Position numbers and translations under genes: made by a program. DNA of 64,000 nt from Actinomycetota bacterium (GTDB taxonomy: Bacteria; Actinomycetota; Acidimicrobiia; IMCC26256; PALSA-610), in contig PLBO01000151.1 in the NCBI GenBank assembly GCA_003134555.1, positions 148,589-212,588 on the forward strand, in the 5' to 3' direction. Every line of letters starts with the position of its first letter. Positions within the stretch are counted from its first letter, which is position 1. Below the pieces are notes generated by a model. The model saw only the letters and a program-made list of their open reading frames with translations, made no database searches and was not told the origin of the DNA. Positions 53,695 to 63,367 of this stretch are shown piece by piece.

Positions 53695-54871
53695 CGCGCA
53701 ACAGGCGGCGGAGGGGCTTGCCGCTCGCGGTCCGCGGGATCGTGTCGACGGCGCGCATCGCGCGCGGCAGTTTGGGACCGCTGAGCCGATCGCGACCGAA
53801 CGCGCGCAGCTCGTCGATCGACGGCGGCCGCGCCCCGACTCGGGCTACCACGTAAGCGACCACGAGCTCGCCCCATTCGTCGTCGGGCTCGCCGACTACA
53901 CAGACGTCGTGCACGTCGGGATGGGTCGCCAATACTCCCTCGACCTCGGTCGGGCTCACATTGACGCCGCCGGTGATGACGAGATCCTTCAACCGGTCGA
54001 TCACGTGGACGCGCCCGGCGTCGTCGAACGCACCCACATCGCCGGTGTGGAACCAACCGTCGGCATCGATTGCTTCCGCGGTACGGATCGGGTCGAGCCG
54101 GTACGCGCGCATCACCATCGCGCCGCGGACCACGATCTCGGCGTCGTCATCGAGCCGCACCTCCGCGCCCTCGATGGGCACCCCGTCGAGCGCGAGGCCG
54201 CCCCACGTCTCCGAGAGCCCGTACGCGTCGACGACGCGGACGCCGAGGCCAACGGCTCGCGCCCGCAGCGCGGGCGGACACGGTGCTCCGCCGCTTATGA
54301 CCCATCGGAACTCGTGCAGAGGCGCGTCGGCGTCGAGCAGCCGACGCATCGCGGTCGGTACGAGCGAAACGATCGTCGTTCCCTCGTCGCGCGGAGATCG
54401 CGCGACCCGTTCCATGTCGAAGCCGTCGTGCACAGTGCACGGCACACCGGTGACATGGGAACGCGCGAGGGCGCCGAGGCTCGCGACGTGGTGGAGGGGG
54501 AGGCACGCGAGCCAACGGTCGGCCGGCCCGGCGTCGAGGCCGTCGGAGTAGCCGCGGCCCATCACCTCCATGCCCGCACGCGTCAACTCCACACCCTTCG
54601 GCGCGCCCTCGGTGCCGCTGGTGACGACGATCGCCGCGGTGCCGGCCGGCGCGGGCAGGCCGCCCGGATACGCCGAGGGGTCGCCGGCGTCGAGGCCCGC
54701 GATGAGCGTGGGCCGGAGCCGTTCGAGGAGCGTCGTGATCTCGGCGCCCGTGAACGCGGGGTTGATCGGCAGGACCGCGCGGCCCTCGTCCCAGCAGCGC
54801 CGGGCGGCCTCCGCCAACGGGGGTCCGGTCGCGACCACGGCGACGACCTCGGTTTCGTCGTCGGCGGACAC
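53669..54871 (-). CDS. menE: o-Succinylbenzoate-CoA ligase (AMP-binding) MenE
   Basis: [67 protein letters not shown]; men context. Confidence 0.88.
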   Translation of the reverse strand: MSADDETEVVAVVATGPPLAEAARRCWDEGRAVLPINPAFTGAEITTLLERLRPTLIAGLDAGDPSAYPGGLPAPAGTAAIVVTSGTEGAPKGVELTRAGMEVMGRGYSDGLDAGPADRWLACLPLHHVASLGALARSHVTGVPCTVHDGFDMERVARSPRDEGTTIVSLVPTAMRRLLDADAPLHEFRWVISGGAPCPPALRARAVGLGVRVVDAYGLSETWGGLALDGVPIEGAEVRLDDDAEIVVRGAMVMRAYRLDPIRTAEAIDADGWFHTGDVGAFDDAGRVHVIDRLKDLVITGGVNVSPTEVEGVLATHPDVHDVCVVGEPDDEWGELVVAYVVARVGARPPSIDELRAFGRDRLSGPKLPRAMRAVDTIPRTASGKPLRRLLRATGDGADR

Positions 54872-54890
54872 GCTCGATACCCTAACCGTA

Positions 54891-54904
54891 GGAGTGATCG
54901 CTCC
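54891..54904. promoter_or_regulatory. Palindromic operator candidate GGAGTGATCGCTCC in menE/menB divergent promoter
   Basis: 16 of 18 positions identical (54889-54906) to the element upstream of merR (63257-63274). Confidence 0.65.
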
Positions 54905-54956
54905 CAGAATCTCGCCCGCATGGATCATTCCGCAAAACGATCTTCTCGGAGGCCCC

Positions 54957-55799
54957 ATGGAGCCCGTAATCCGGCCCGGCGCCGACTGGAAACCGGCGAC
55001 ACCCGACGGTTTCACCGACGTCACCTACGAGACGTCCGACGGCGTCGCCAAGATCACGATCTGCCGGCCCGAGGTGCGAAACGCATTCCGGCCGCGCACG
55101 CTGTTCGAGCTGCGCGACGCGTTCGAGATCGCGCGTGACGATCCGGAGATCGGCGTGATCGTCCTCACGGGCGAAGGGCCCGACGCGTTCTGTTCCGGTG
55201 GCGACCAGCGCGTGCGGGGCGACGACGGCTACCGCGACGACAAGGGCATCGGCCGGCTCAACGTCCTCGACCTGCAAGTGCAGATCCGCCGGCTTCCGAA
55301 ACCGGTCGTCGCGATGGTCGCCGGCTACGCGATCGGTGGCGGTCATGTGTTGCACATCGTGTGCGACCTGACTATCGCGGCCGACAACGCGCGCTTCGGC
55401 CAGACCGGACCGCGGGTGGGTTCGTTCGACGGCGGTTTCGGGTCGGGCCTGCTGGCGCGCATCGTCGGGCAGAAGAAGGCGCGGGAGATCTGGTACCTGT
55501 GCGAGCAGTACGACGCGCCGGCGGCACTCGACATGGGTCTGGTGAACAAGGTCGTCCCGCTCGCCGATCTCGAGGTCGAGACGGTCGCGTGGGCGCGCAA
55601 GATGTTGCAGCATTCACCGCTCGCACTGCGCATGTTGAAAGCGTCGATGAACGCGGCCGACGACGGTCTCGCGGGCATCCAGCAACTCGCGGGCGATGCC
55701 ACCTTGCTCTACTACATGACCGAGGAGGCGCAGGAGGGCAAGAACGCCTACCTCGAAAAGCGCCGGCCCGAGTTCGAGAGATATCCCAAGCGCCCGTGA
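54957..55799 (+). CDS. menB: 1,4-Dihydroxy-2-naphthoyl-CoA synthase MenB
   Basis: [64 protein letters not shown]. Confidence 0.96.
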   Translation: MEPVIRPGADWKPATPDGFTDVTYETSDGVAKITICRPEVRNAFRPRTLFELRDAFEIARDDPEIGVIVLTGEGPDAFCSGGDQRVRGDDGYRDDKGIGRLNVLDLQVQIRRLPKPVVAMVAGYAIGGGHVLHIVCDLTIAADNARFGQTGPRVGSFDGGFGSGLLARIVGQKKAREIWYLCEQYDAPAALDMGLVNKVVPLADLEVETVAWARKMLQHSPLALRMLKASMNAADDGLAGIQQLAGDATLLYYMTEEAQEGKNAYLEKRRPEFERYPKRP

Positions 55800-56665
55800 C
55801 CACCGCGCGGTTGTGGTACCAGGGAGCCCGGCCCAAGACGTTGGGTGCGGCGATCTCGCCGGTGCTCGTGGGGACTGCGGCCGGGTCGCTCGACGGCCCG
55901 ATCGACTGGCCGCGCGCGGGCGCCGCGGCGGTGGTCGCGCTCGCATTGCAGGTCGGTGTCAACTTCGCAAACGACTATTCCGACGGCGTGCGCGGTACCG
56001 ATGCACAGCGGCGCGGACCGGTGCGGCTCACCGCGACCGGGCTCGCGACGCCGCGTTCGGTCCGGAACGCGGCGTTCGTTGCGTTCGCGGTCGCCGCGGT
56101 CGTCGGCGCCGGGCTCTCGCTCGTAGTGAATCCGTGGCTCTTGCTCGTCGGTATCGCGGCGATCGGCGCCGCCGTCACCTATACGGGCGGACCGAAGCCC
56201 TACGGCTACATCGGGCTGGGCGAGGTGATGGTTCTCGTCTTCTTCGGGTTCGTCGCGACGGTCGGAAGCGCCTACGTGCAGCACGCGACGCTGCCTGGTG
56301 TCGCGTGGGTCGCCGCGTTCGCGGCCGGTCTGCCGGCCTGCGGCATCCTGGTTGCCAACAACGTGCGCGACGTCGACACGGATCGGGTCTCGGGCAAACG
56401 TACGCTCGCCGTGCGGCTCGGGCGGGAGCGCGCTCGCGGGCTCTACGTCGTGTGCATCGCGGGCGCGATCGTCGCCGTGGTCGCGTGCGGCGCGTTCGTG
56501 CCGCCGGCTTTGTTCGCGGTGCTCGCGCTGCCGCTCGCAGTCGCGCCGGTCCGCGCCATGTTGACCCGCCACGATCCTCCCGGTTTGATCGCGGCCCTGA
56601 TCGGAACCGTGCGGTTCCAGTTGGTGCTCTCGGTGCTGCTCGCGCTCGGGCTGTGGGCCGGCTAG
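55796..56665 (+). CDS. menA: 1,4-Dihydroxy-2-naphthoate polyprenyltransferase MenA
   Basis: [48 protein letters not shown]; overlaps menB stop. Confidence 0.95.
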   Translation: MTTARLWYQGARPKTLGAAISPVLVGTAAGSLDGPIDWPRAGAAAVVALALQVGVNFANDYSDGVRGTDAQRRGPVRLTATGLATPRSVRNAAFVAFAVAAVVGAGLSLVVNPWLLLVGIAAIGAAVTYTGGPKPYGYIGLGEVMVLVFFGFVATVGSAYVQHATLPGVAWVAAFAAGLPACGILVANNVRDVDTDRVSGKRTLAVRLGRERARGLYVVCIAGAIVAVVACGAFVPPALFAVLALPLAVAPVRAMLTRHDPPGLIAALIGTVRFQLVLSVLLALGLWAG

Positions 56666-57372
56666 CCGTGCCGCGCCGCGAACGACGCGATGAAGCCGCC
56701 GAGAACGGCCGGTTGCTCGAGCGGCAGCGCGTGGCCGCCGTCGAGACGGACGTGCACGACTTCGCCGCGCATGCGTTCGAGCATCGTGAGCGCGATCTTC
56801 TCGTATTTCGCGTCGGTCTTGCCCGTGACGAGCGCAACGGGCACCGCGAGCTCGGGGAGCCGATCCCACATGGGCTCCATCGCGCCGGCGCCGAGCACGC
56901 GCAGGCAGTGCGCGAGATACCGCTGCGACAGGGCGCGACGTTCACGGAGTCCCGGTGCATCGGGCGGAACAGTTGCGAACAGCGGTTGGGCGAGCCACCG
57001 GTCGAGGAACGCGTCGACGCCGTCACGCATGACCGACTCTGCCAGCGCCTCGTCGGATGCGATGCGCTCGCGGCGCGCGGCTTCGTCGGTGATGCCCGCG
57101 GTAGAGCTGACGAGCACGAGTGCCGGTACGAGCTCGGGCTGGTCGAGTGCCAACCGCAGCGCGAGGCGACCGCCCATCGAGTAGCCGACGTACACGGCGC
57201 GCTTGCCTTGTCGCCCGAGCGCGGCGGCCGTCGCCGCGAACGTCTCCTTCGCCGGCACGTCGAGCGCGGCGACCTCGCACGATTCCTCGAGGATCCGATT
57301 CACTCCCCGCCACGACGCGGCCGTCTGCGTGAACCCGGGAACGAGCACCACTCTCGGCCCTTGCGAACTCAT
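56662..57372 (-). CDS. menH: Alpha/beta hydrolase, MenH-like
   Basis: VVLVPGFTQTAASW, VGYSMGGRLALRLALDQPE; located between menA and menD. Confidence 0.82.
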   Translation of the reverse strand: MSSQGPRVVLVPGFTQTAASWRGVNRILEESCEVAALDVPAKETFAATAAALGRQGKRAVYVGYSMGGRLALRLALDQPELVPALVLVSSTAGITDEAARRERIASDEALAESVMRDGVDAFLDRWLAQPLFATVPPDAPGLRERRALSQRYLAHCLRVLGAGAMEPMWDRLPELAVPVALVTGKTDAKYEKIALTMLERMRGEVVHVRLDGGHALPLEQPAVLGGFIASFAARHG

Positions 57373-57389
57373 CGGGGAAGTGTGGCGCA

Positions 57390-59111
57390 ATGAGCGGCTT
57401 CGATGCGACGACCTCGTTCGCGCGGACGCTCGTCGACGAATGGGTCCGTAACGGCATCACGGCGGCGGTCGTGTCACCGGGGTCTCGGAACACCCCCCTC
57501 ACGCTCGCACTCGCGCGGGACGGGCGGATGAACGTCGACGTCGTGCTCGACGAACGCTCGGCCGGTTTCCGTGCGCTCGGCATCGGTCTGGCGACCGGCC
57601 GGCCCGCGATCGTGTGTTGCACGTCGGGTACCGCGGCCGTGAACCTGCACCCTGCGGTCGTCGAGGCTCACCACGCGCGGGTGCCATTGCTCGCCTGCAC
57701 GGCGGATCGGCCCGCCGAGTTGCGCGATTGGGGCGCCGGTCAGACGATCGACCAGGCCGGCCTCTACGGCGGCGCCGTTCGCTGGTTCCACGATCCCGGT
57801 CCGCCCGACGAGACGCTCTCCGGATCCGAAGCGAACGGGCGCTGGCGGGCGCTGGCGTGCCGCACGGCTGCCCACGCGTCGGGGCCGCCGGCGGGCCCGG
57901 TGCACCTCAATCTGCCGTTCCAGGAGCCCCTCGTACCCACCGGCGCGCCGCTGCTCGATACGCCGGGCCGCGCCGAGGGCGCGCCGTGGATCCGCGCGTC
58001 GAGGGCGCGCCGCGAGCCGGCAAATGACGATCTGGCGCGCATCGGCGCGCTCGTGCGCGCACATCCGCGTGGCGTTCTGGTCGCGGGGTGGGGCGCGGGC
58101 GTCGATCCCGTCGTCGCCGAGCGGTTCGCGCGCGCCGCGGGCTGGCCGATCGTCGCCGATCCGATCTCGCAATTGCGGACAGGTCCGTACGCGGTGTCGA
58201 CGTACGACGCGCTTCTGCGCGTCGACGGGTTCGCGCGCGCACACGAGCCCGAGCTCGTCGTCCGCGTCGGCGGCCCCCTGACGAGCAAGATCGCCAATGC
58301 GTGGCTCGACGACATCCCGACCGTGCTGGTCGACCCCGACGACGCGTGGTTGGATCCGCAGCACGCGGCGCACGAGCGAGTTCAAGCCGATGGCAACGCG
58401 CTGCTCGCCGCCTTGACGAAGGAACTCGCGGGGCCGTACTCGCGGCAGTGGCTCGCCGAGTGGCGCGCCGCTGAACAGCGGGCCCGGCGCGCGCTCGATC
58501 GGGTACTGGACGACGACATTGCCTGCGAGGGCCGCATCGCCCGCGATGTCGCGGCCGCGGTTCCGGTCGACGGCGCGCTCCTCGTCGCGTCGAGCCTCCC
58601 GGTGCGCGCGCTCGAGTGGTGCATGACGCCCCGTGCTCATTTGCGGGTGCTTGCAAATCGGGGTGTTAACGGGATCGACGGCTTCGTGTCGACCGTCTTC
58701 GGCGTCGCGAGTGCTCACGCCGGGCCTGTCGTCGCGCTGTGCGGCGATCTCTGCCTGCTGCACGATACGAATGGCTTGCTCGTCGGCGACCGAAGCGGGG
58801 GTCGGGCCGGTGCGCGACCGCCGGTGACGTTCGTCGTCGTCGACAACGACGGCGGCGGAATCTTCTCCTACCTGCCGCAGCACGAGCTGGCAGAGTTCGA
58901 GAGACTCTTCGCGACTCCGCAAGCGGTCGACGTCGTCGCGGTCGCCCGGGCGCACGGTGTGGCGGCGGAACGGGTCGAGCTCGCCGCCGTGCCCAAGTTG
59001 GTCGCGGAAGGCGCCGACACTGATCGGGTGCTGGTCGTTCCCGTCGACCGCCGCGCCGCCGTGGAACAACACACCCGCGGGTGGCACGCGGTTGCGACGT
59101 CGCTCGCGTGA
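57390..59111 (+). CDS. menD: SEPHCHC synthase MenD
   Basis: VVSPGSRNTPLTLALARDGRMNVDVVLDERSAGFRALGIGLATGRPAIVCCTSGTAAVNLHPAVVEAHHARVPLLACTADRPAELRD. Confidence 0.96.
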   Translation: MSGFDATTSFARTLVDEWVRNGITAAVVSPGSRNTPLTLALARDGRMNVDVVLDERSAGFRALGIGLATGRPAIVCCTSGTAAVNLHPAVVEAHHARVPLLACTADRPAELRDWGAGQTIDQAGLYGGAVRWFHDPGPPDETLSGSEANGRWRALACRTAAHASGPPAGPVHLNLPFQEPLVPTGAPLLDTPGRAEGAPWIRASRARREPANDDLARIGALVRAHPRGVLVAGWGAGVDPVVAERFARAAGWPIVADPISQLRTGPYAVSTYDALLRVDGFARAHEPELVVRVGGPLTSKIANAWLDDIPTVLVDPDDAWLDPQHAAHERVQADGNALLAALTKELAGPYSRQWLAEWRAAEQRARRALDRVLDDDIACEGRIARDVAAAVPVDGALLVASSLPVRALEWCMTPRAHLRVLANRGVNGIDGFVSTVFGVASAHAGPVVALCGDLCLLHDTNGLLVGDRSGGRAGARPPVTFVVVDNDGGGIFSYLPQHELAEFERLFATPQAVDVVAVARAHGVAAERVELAAVPKLVAEGADTDRVLVVPVDRRAAVEQHTRGWHAVATSLA

Positions 59112-59157
59112 GGGTTCCGAATAGCATCGGCGCGTTCCTTACAGGGGAGCGGGAATT

Positions 59158-60579
59158 GTGCTGATGCCGGGAAGTGACGAGCGCGAACGATGGGCCGCGC
59201 GGGCCCGCGCCGAACCGTGGGGCCGCGTGCTCGTCTACGTCGCGCTCACGACCGCGACGGTTTCCATCTCGACGTTGCTGCTCGCGGTGAAGTCGATCAC
59301 GCCACCGCAACGCGCCGGGCTCGTCGCCGTGGCGCTCGGCGCGTGGGTGCTGCTGGTGGCGTTGGGCTGGACGCGGGGCACGCTGCCCTTGAAGCCGTTG
59401 CTCGCGGCGATCGGGATCACATTGCTGTTTGCGGTCGCGACGCCGTCGAACCAGTCGACCGACGTGAATTCCTATGCAATGTACGGACGCATCCTCACCG
59501 TGCACCACCAGAATCCGTTCGCGTCGTATCCGATGCACTTCGAGGGAGACCCGATGCGGCGGCGCGTCGGCCCGATCTGGCAGCGCACGCCCGACATCTA
59601 CGGGCTCAGTTTCACTGTGGTCATGGCCGCGCTGGCGCCCGTGATCGGCGAGTCCGGCTTCCTCGTTCACTTCACGTATCAACTCGTCGCGTTGTGCGCG
59701 GCCGGAGCGATGCTGTGGCTGTTGTGGCGGCGAACGCGCAAACCCGCCGTCCTCGCGTTCGTCGGCCTTCATCCGCTCCTCGCGGTCAGTGTCGTGAACG
59801 GCGGTCATCCCGATGCGCTCGTCGCGCTCGGCGTGCTCGTCGGCCTGATGCTCGCGATCGAGCGGCGACCCGTGCTCGCCGGCGTCGCGTTCGCGTTCGC
59901 CGCCTCCGTCAACTTCACTGCCCTCGTCGCGGCCGCGGTGCTCTGCGTCTGGGCGTTGCGACGCTGGAGCCGCCCCGAGGTCGCGAAGTTCGCCGCGATC
60001 GTCGGAGGTTTGGGCGCGCTGCCGTACCTGCTCCTGTCGGGTTGGCTGCAGAACGCGCACGAGCACTCCGGCCTCGTCAGCCGGCAGTCGATCTGGAACG
60101 CGATCGGCAACTTCATCGGCAGCGCCGACCTGCTGCGCACGCTCGCGTCGAACGGCACGACGATCGTCGCGGGCGCCCTGCTCGTCGTGATCGCGATCCG
60201 GCACACGTCGCGCGGAACGCCCGAGCTCGCGATCGCGGCCGGGCTGGCGTCGTTCCTCGTCGCCAGCTCCTGGGTCATGCCGTGGTACGCGTTCACGGCG
60301 CTCCCGCTGCTCGCGCTGCGCCGACCCAACCTTTTGAGCTGGACGGTCGCGCTCTACTCGTCGCTGGTATTGCTGGGCGAGCAGTACCCGTCGCTCTCGG
60401 CCTCGGCGATCGGTTCAGTCGGACACATGCTGTTGCAGAACGTGCTTCCGATCGTGGCGTTCGTCTGCTGCGTGAGCGTCGTCGTGTTCCGTCCGCGCGA
60501 GGTTCTCGCCGGCGATCTCACGGAAGCGCCGGTCGACGCGACGGTTACGGTCGCACCAACGCTTGCAGCATCGGCGTGA
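59158..60579 (+). CDS. Polytopic membrane glycosyltransferase (mannosyltransferase-like)
   Basis: Many TM helices; STDVNSYAMYGRILTVHHQNPFASYP loop typical of polyprenyl-phosphate-dependent GTs. Confidence 0.75.
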   Translation: MLMPGSDERERWAARARAEPWGRVLVYVALTTATVSISTLLLAVKSITPPQRAGLVAVALGAWVLLVALGWTRGTLPLKPLLAAIGITLLFAVATPSNQSTDVNSYAMYGRILTVHHQNPFASYPMHFEGDPMRRRVGPIWQRTPDIYGLSFTVVMAALAPVIGESGFLVHFTYQLVALCAAGAMLWLLWRRTRKPAVLAFVGLHPLLAVSVVNGGHPDALVALGVLVGLMLAIERRPVLAGVAFAFAASVNFTALVAAAVLCVWALRRWSRPEVAKFAAIVGGLGALPYLLLSGWLQNAHEHSGLVSRQSIWNAIGNFIGSADLLRTLASNGTTIVAGALLVVIAIRHTSRGTPELAIAAGLASFLVASSWVMPWYAFTALPLLALRRPNLLSWTVALYSSLVLLGEQYPSLSASAIGSVGHMLLQNVLPIVAFVCCVSVVVFRPREVLAGDLTEAPVDATVTVAPTLAASA

Positions 60580-61729
60580 GCTTTTGCTGAGTTTCCGCCC
60601 ACTCGGCATCGGGGTCGGAACCGGCGACGATGCCCGCGCCGGCGTGAATCACCGCGTGAGTACCGTCGATCTCGCCCCCGCGTAGCGCGACGACGAATTC
60701 GCCGTCGCCGTGGCGGTCGATCCACCCGCAGGGACCCGCGTAGCGCCCGCGCCCGACCGTTTCCATCGCGTCGATCGCATCGAGCGCGAGCCGGCGCGGG
60801 GTGCCCGCGACGGCCGGGGTGGGGTGCAGCGCGGCGACGAGGTCGGCGATCGACGTCGTCGCGGATTCGGCGCGCCCGGTGACAGTGGTCGCCAGATGGC
60901 TCACGTCGGCGAGCTCGAGCGGCGACGGCCCGTCGGTACGAACGTCGGAGCAGAAGTTGCGCAGGGCGTCGACGACCGCATCGACGACGAGCCGGTGCTC
61001 GTGCGCGTCCTTCGCCGATCGGACCAGAGCGGCCGTCTCGACGGCGGTCCCGGCGAGGGGGCGCGACGTTACGGCCGTGCCGACCTTGCGCAGGAGCAAT
61101 TCGGGGCTGGCTCCGAGAAAGCCGCGGTCGGCGTACACGATGCACCCGGGTTGTGAACGACGCAGGTGCGCGAGCACCGCGGCGACGTCGAACGGGTGGT
61201 TGGCGTCGATGCGGACCGCGCGTGCGAGCACGACTTTCTCGAGCGCCCCGCGGCCGATGTCGTCGAGTGCGCGACGAACCATCGTCCGCCACTGGTCTCG
61301 TGTGATCGCGGCGACGACGCCGAACTCGGACGGCGGGGAATCCGGATCCGCGGACAACTCGGGGCGCGGCACGTCGACGTCGTCGATGACGGTGCGCCAC
61401 GTACGGCCTTCGTCGTCGCGCCCGACGATCATTGCAGGCACGACGAGATGACCCGGTCCGCCGAACGGCAGCGCGCCGACGGCGCGCGGGCCCGCAGAAT
61501 CGGGCACGGGCGCGCCGGCCGGCGAGTGCGCGATGGTCGCGAGGAACGACGGCGCGTCGGCCGGTGCGACGACAGCTGCCACTCCCCACGTCACGAAGCC
61601 GTGATCACCGTCGAGCCACGCGAACCCGTCGGCGGTGCAGTAGTCGATCAGGTCGATCGGGCCGTCGATCGCGAAGCTGCGGGCGGCAAGGCGGTGACCG
61701 GAGCGCAGCGAGATGCCGGACGTCGTCAT
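60545..61729 (-). CDS. menF: Isochorismate synthase MenF
   Basis: ALEKVVLARAVRI, LHPTPAVAGTPRRLALDAI, GRGRYAGPCGWIDRHGDGEFVVALRGGEI. Confidence 0.94.
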   Translation of the reverse strand: MTTSGISLRSGHRLAARSFAIDGPIDLIDYCTADGFAWLDGDHGFVTWGVAAVVAPADAPSFLATIAHSPAGAPVPDSAGPRAVGALPFGGPGHLVVPAMIVGRDDEGRTWRTVIDDVDVPRPELSADPDSPPSEFGVVAAITRDQWRTMVRRALDDIGRGALEKVVLARAVRIDANHPFDVAAVLAHLRRSQPGCIVYADRGFLGASPELLLRKVGTAVTSRPLAGTAVETAALVRSAKDAHEHRLVVDAVVDALRNFCSDVRTDGPSPLELADVSHLATTVTGRAESATTSIADLVAALHPTPAVAGTPRRLALDAIDAMETVGRGRYAGPCGWIDRHGDGEFVVALRGGEIDGTHAVIHAGAGIVAGSDPDAEWAETQQKLTPMLQALVRP

Positions 61730-62451
61730 CTCGATGCCGCCCGACTTCCCGTGATGAGTTGAGCCGCGCCGAATCCCAGCGTGCGCCGGCTGACGTCGAC
61801 GATGCCGGCCGCGACGACGAGCCCGAGCAGCTCGGGCACCGGCGGGAGGTACGCGGTCGAAGCCGGCAGGTAGCGATATGCCGCGCGATCAGAGACGAGG
61901 CCGCCGACGAACGGCACTACGTGGCGGAACCAGGCGCCGTGCACGAAGCGCACCGCCGGGCTCACGGGCTCGGCGACGTCGAGCAGCGCGACGCGCCCGC
62001 CCGGGCGCAGCACCCGGCCGCACTCGGCCAGCACGGTCGCGAGCGCGGCGAAGTTGCGCAATGCGAATCCGCACGTGATGCCGTCGAAGGTCGCGTCGGC
62101 GAACGGCAACTGCATCGCGTCGCCGCGCACGAGAGGTGCGTTGGTGTGTGCCGCGCGCAACATGCCGGTCGAGAAATCGACGCCGACCGCATCGTGGCCG
62201 GCCTCGACGAGCGTCCGGCACAGGTCGCCCGTACCGCACGCGAGGTCGAGCACTCGGGAAGATCGGGGTAGCAACAGGGCGCGCACGGCGGTTCGGCGCC
62301 AGCCGACGTCCATGCGGAACGTGAGCACTCGATTCAGCGCGTCGTAGCGAGGCGCGATCCGATCGAACATCGCCTCGACGACGCGCGGCTTGTCGTCGAC
62401 GTCGGGGAGGTCGGGGACTGCGGCGATCGCGGTGTTCGGAGCACGGCTCAT
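61726..62451 (-). CDS. menG: Demethylmenaquinone methyltransferase MenG (UbiE)
   Basis: MFDRIAPRYDALNRVLTFRMDVGWRR, VLDLACGTGDLCRTLVEAGHDAVGVDFSTGML. Confidence 0.94.
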   Translation of the reverse strand: MSRAPNTAIAAVPDLPDVDDKPRVVEAMFDRIAPRYDALNRVLTFRMDVGWRRTAVRALLLPRSSRVLDLACGTGDLCRTLVEAGHDAVGVDFSTGMLRAAHTNAPLVRGDAMQLPFADATFDGITCGFALRNFAALATVLAECGRVLRPGGRVALLDVAEPVSPAVRFVHGAWFRHVVPFVGGLVSDRAAYRYLPASTAYLPPVPELLGLVVAAGIVDVSRRTLGFGAAQLITGSRAASR

Positions 62452-63245
62452 GTCGTCCAGCTCTCGAGTCGGCTCGCGGCGGCGATGTTGACGGCGGCGA
62501 GCTCGGTCTCCTCTCCCACCGATTCGAGGTGCTCCTGCGCGACCTCGAGCAGCACGCGCCGGAAATGATGCGTGACGAGTGCGGTGACGGCCGGGAGCAG
62601 TGCACGGAAGGCTTCGACGAGCCGTTCGGCCTTCTCGTCGTCGGGCAGGTCGGACGCGCGCAGCGGTGCGCGGACGTAGCGATCGAACAGCCCGACGGCC
62701 GTCTCCGCGATGTCGCGCGTCGTCTCGTGATGTTCGTGCGCGAGCGCGAGCAGTTCCGGGAGCGGAAGTCCCTGCTCGAGCAGGTGCAAGCCTTGCTGCA
62801 CGATGGCGACGTCGGCCGTGGTGTAGCGCGCTTCGCCGTCGTGCACGCGCGCGACGAGGAGGTTCTCGCGAGCAACGGCCTCGAGCAGCGCGCCCGGCAC
62901 GCCGGAGCGCTCGGCGAGCTCGGCGAGGGTGAGGAATTCTTCGGGAGCCTCGGCGTCGGCTCGCGCAACCGCGGCCGCCAGCGGCGCGTCGGTGGGGTCG
63001 AGATCGCCGTCGAAGATGCGACCGATGAGGGCAAGGGTGAGGCCGCGGCCGCGCAGTTCCCTTACGCGCCCCAGGCGCTCGAGGTGGTCGGGGCCGTACC
63101 AGGCGACCCGCCCCGACCGCTCCGGCGGCGGAAGCAGACGACGCTTTTGGTAGAAGCGGATGGTGTCGACCGAGAGGTCGGCGCGGCGGGCCAGTTCCTC
63201 GACCCGCCACTGCTCCGTGGGCTGGTCCGTCGCCTCGGCCGTCAC
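62448..63245 (-). CDS. MerR-family transcriptional regulator, heads menG-menF operon
   Basis: WRVEELARRADLSVDTIRFYQKRRLLPPPERSGRVAWYGPDHLERLGRVRELRGRGLTLALIG; second HTH-like LTLAELAERSGVPGALLEAV; GTG start 63245. Confidence 0.9.
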   Translation of the reverse strand: MTAEATDQPTEQWRVEELARRADLSVDTIRFYQKRRLLPPPERSGRVAWYGPDHLERLGRVRELRGRGLTLALIGRIFDGDLDPTDAPLAAAVARADAEAPEEFLTLAELAERSGVPGALLEAVARENLLVARVHDGEARYTTADVAIVQQGLHLLEQGLPLPELLALAHEHHETTRDIAETAVGLFDRYVRAPLRASDLPDDEKAERLVEAFRALLPAVTALVTHHFRRVLLEVAQEHLESVGEETELAAVNIAAASRLESWTT

Positions 63246-63252
63246 GGATCCG

Positions 63253-63258
63253 ATTCTA
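63253..63258 (-). promoter_or_regulatory. -10 box TAGAAT of merR-menG-menF, leaderless
   Basis: 7-nt spacer to GTG 63245; directly abuts palindromic element. Confidence 0.6.
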
Positions 63259-63272
63259 GGAGTGTTCACTCC
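63259..63272. promoter_or_regulatory. Palindromic operator candidate GGAGTGTTCACTCC upstream of merR
   Basis: Perfect GGAGTG-TT-CACTCC dyad in the position expected for a MerR operator (upstream of -10). Confidence 0.7.
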
Positions 63273-63291
63273 CAAGGTCCCGATCGGCCCA

Positions 63292-63315
63292 TTCGGTGCC
63301 AACTGTTGGGCGCGA
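63292..63315 (+). repeat. Direct repeat copy 1 TTCGGTGCCAACTGTTGGGCGCGA
   Basis: 23 of 24 nt identical to copy at 63338-63361; contains CCAAC-N-GTTGG dyad. Confidence 0.85.
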
Positions 63316-63316
63316 A

Positions 63317-63339
63317 AAACCGGCCAGGGTCACCGGTTT
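63317..63339 (-). terminator. Hairpin terminator for the minus-strand enoyl-CoA hydratase gene
   Basis: AAACCGG-N9-CCGGTTT followed on minus strand by a T run. Confidence 0.6.
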
Positions 63340-63361
63340 CGGTGCCAACAGTTGGGCGCGA
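63338..63361 (+). repeat. Direct repeat copy 2 TTCGGTGCCAACAGTTGGGCGCGA
   Basis: 23 of 24 nt identical to copy 1, spaced 46 nt. Confidence 0.85.
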
Positions 63362-63367
63362 GAGGGG

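Noticed and set aside
57474-59087. 537-aa minus-strand ORF
   Set aside because: Antisense to menD, which has clear motifs; composition is a GC artefact.
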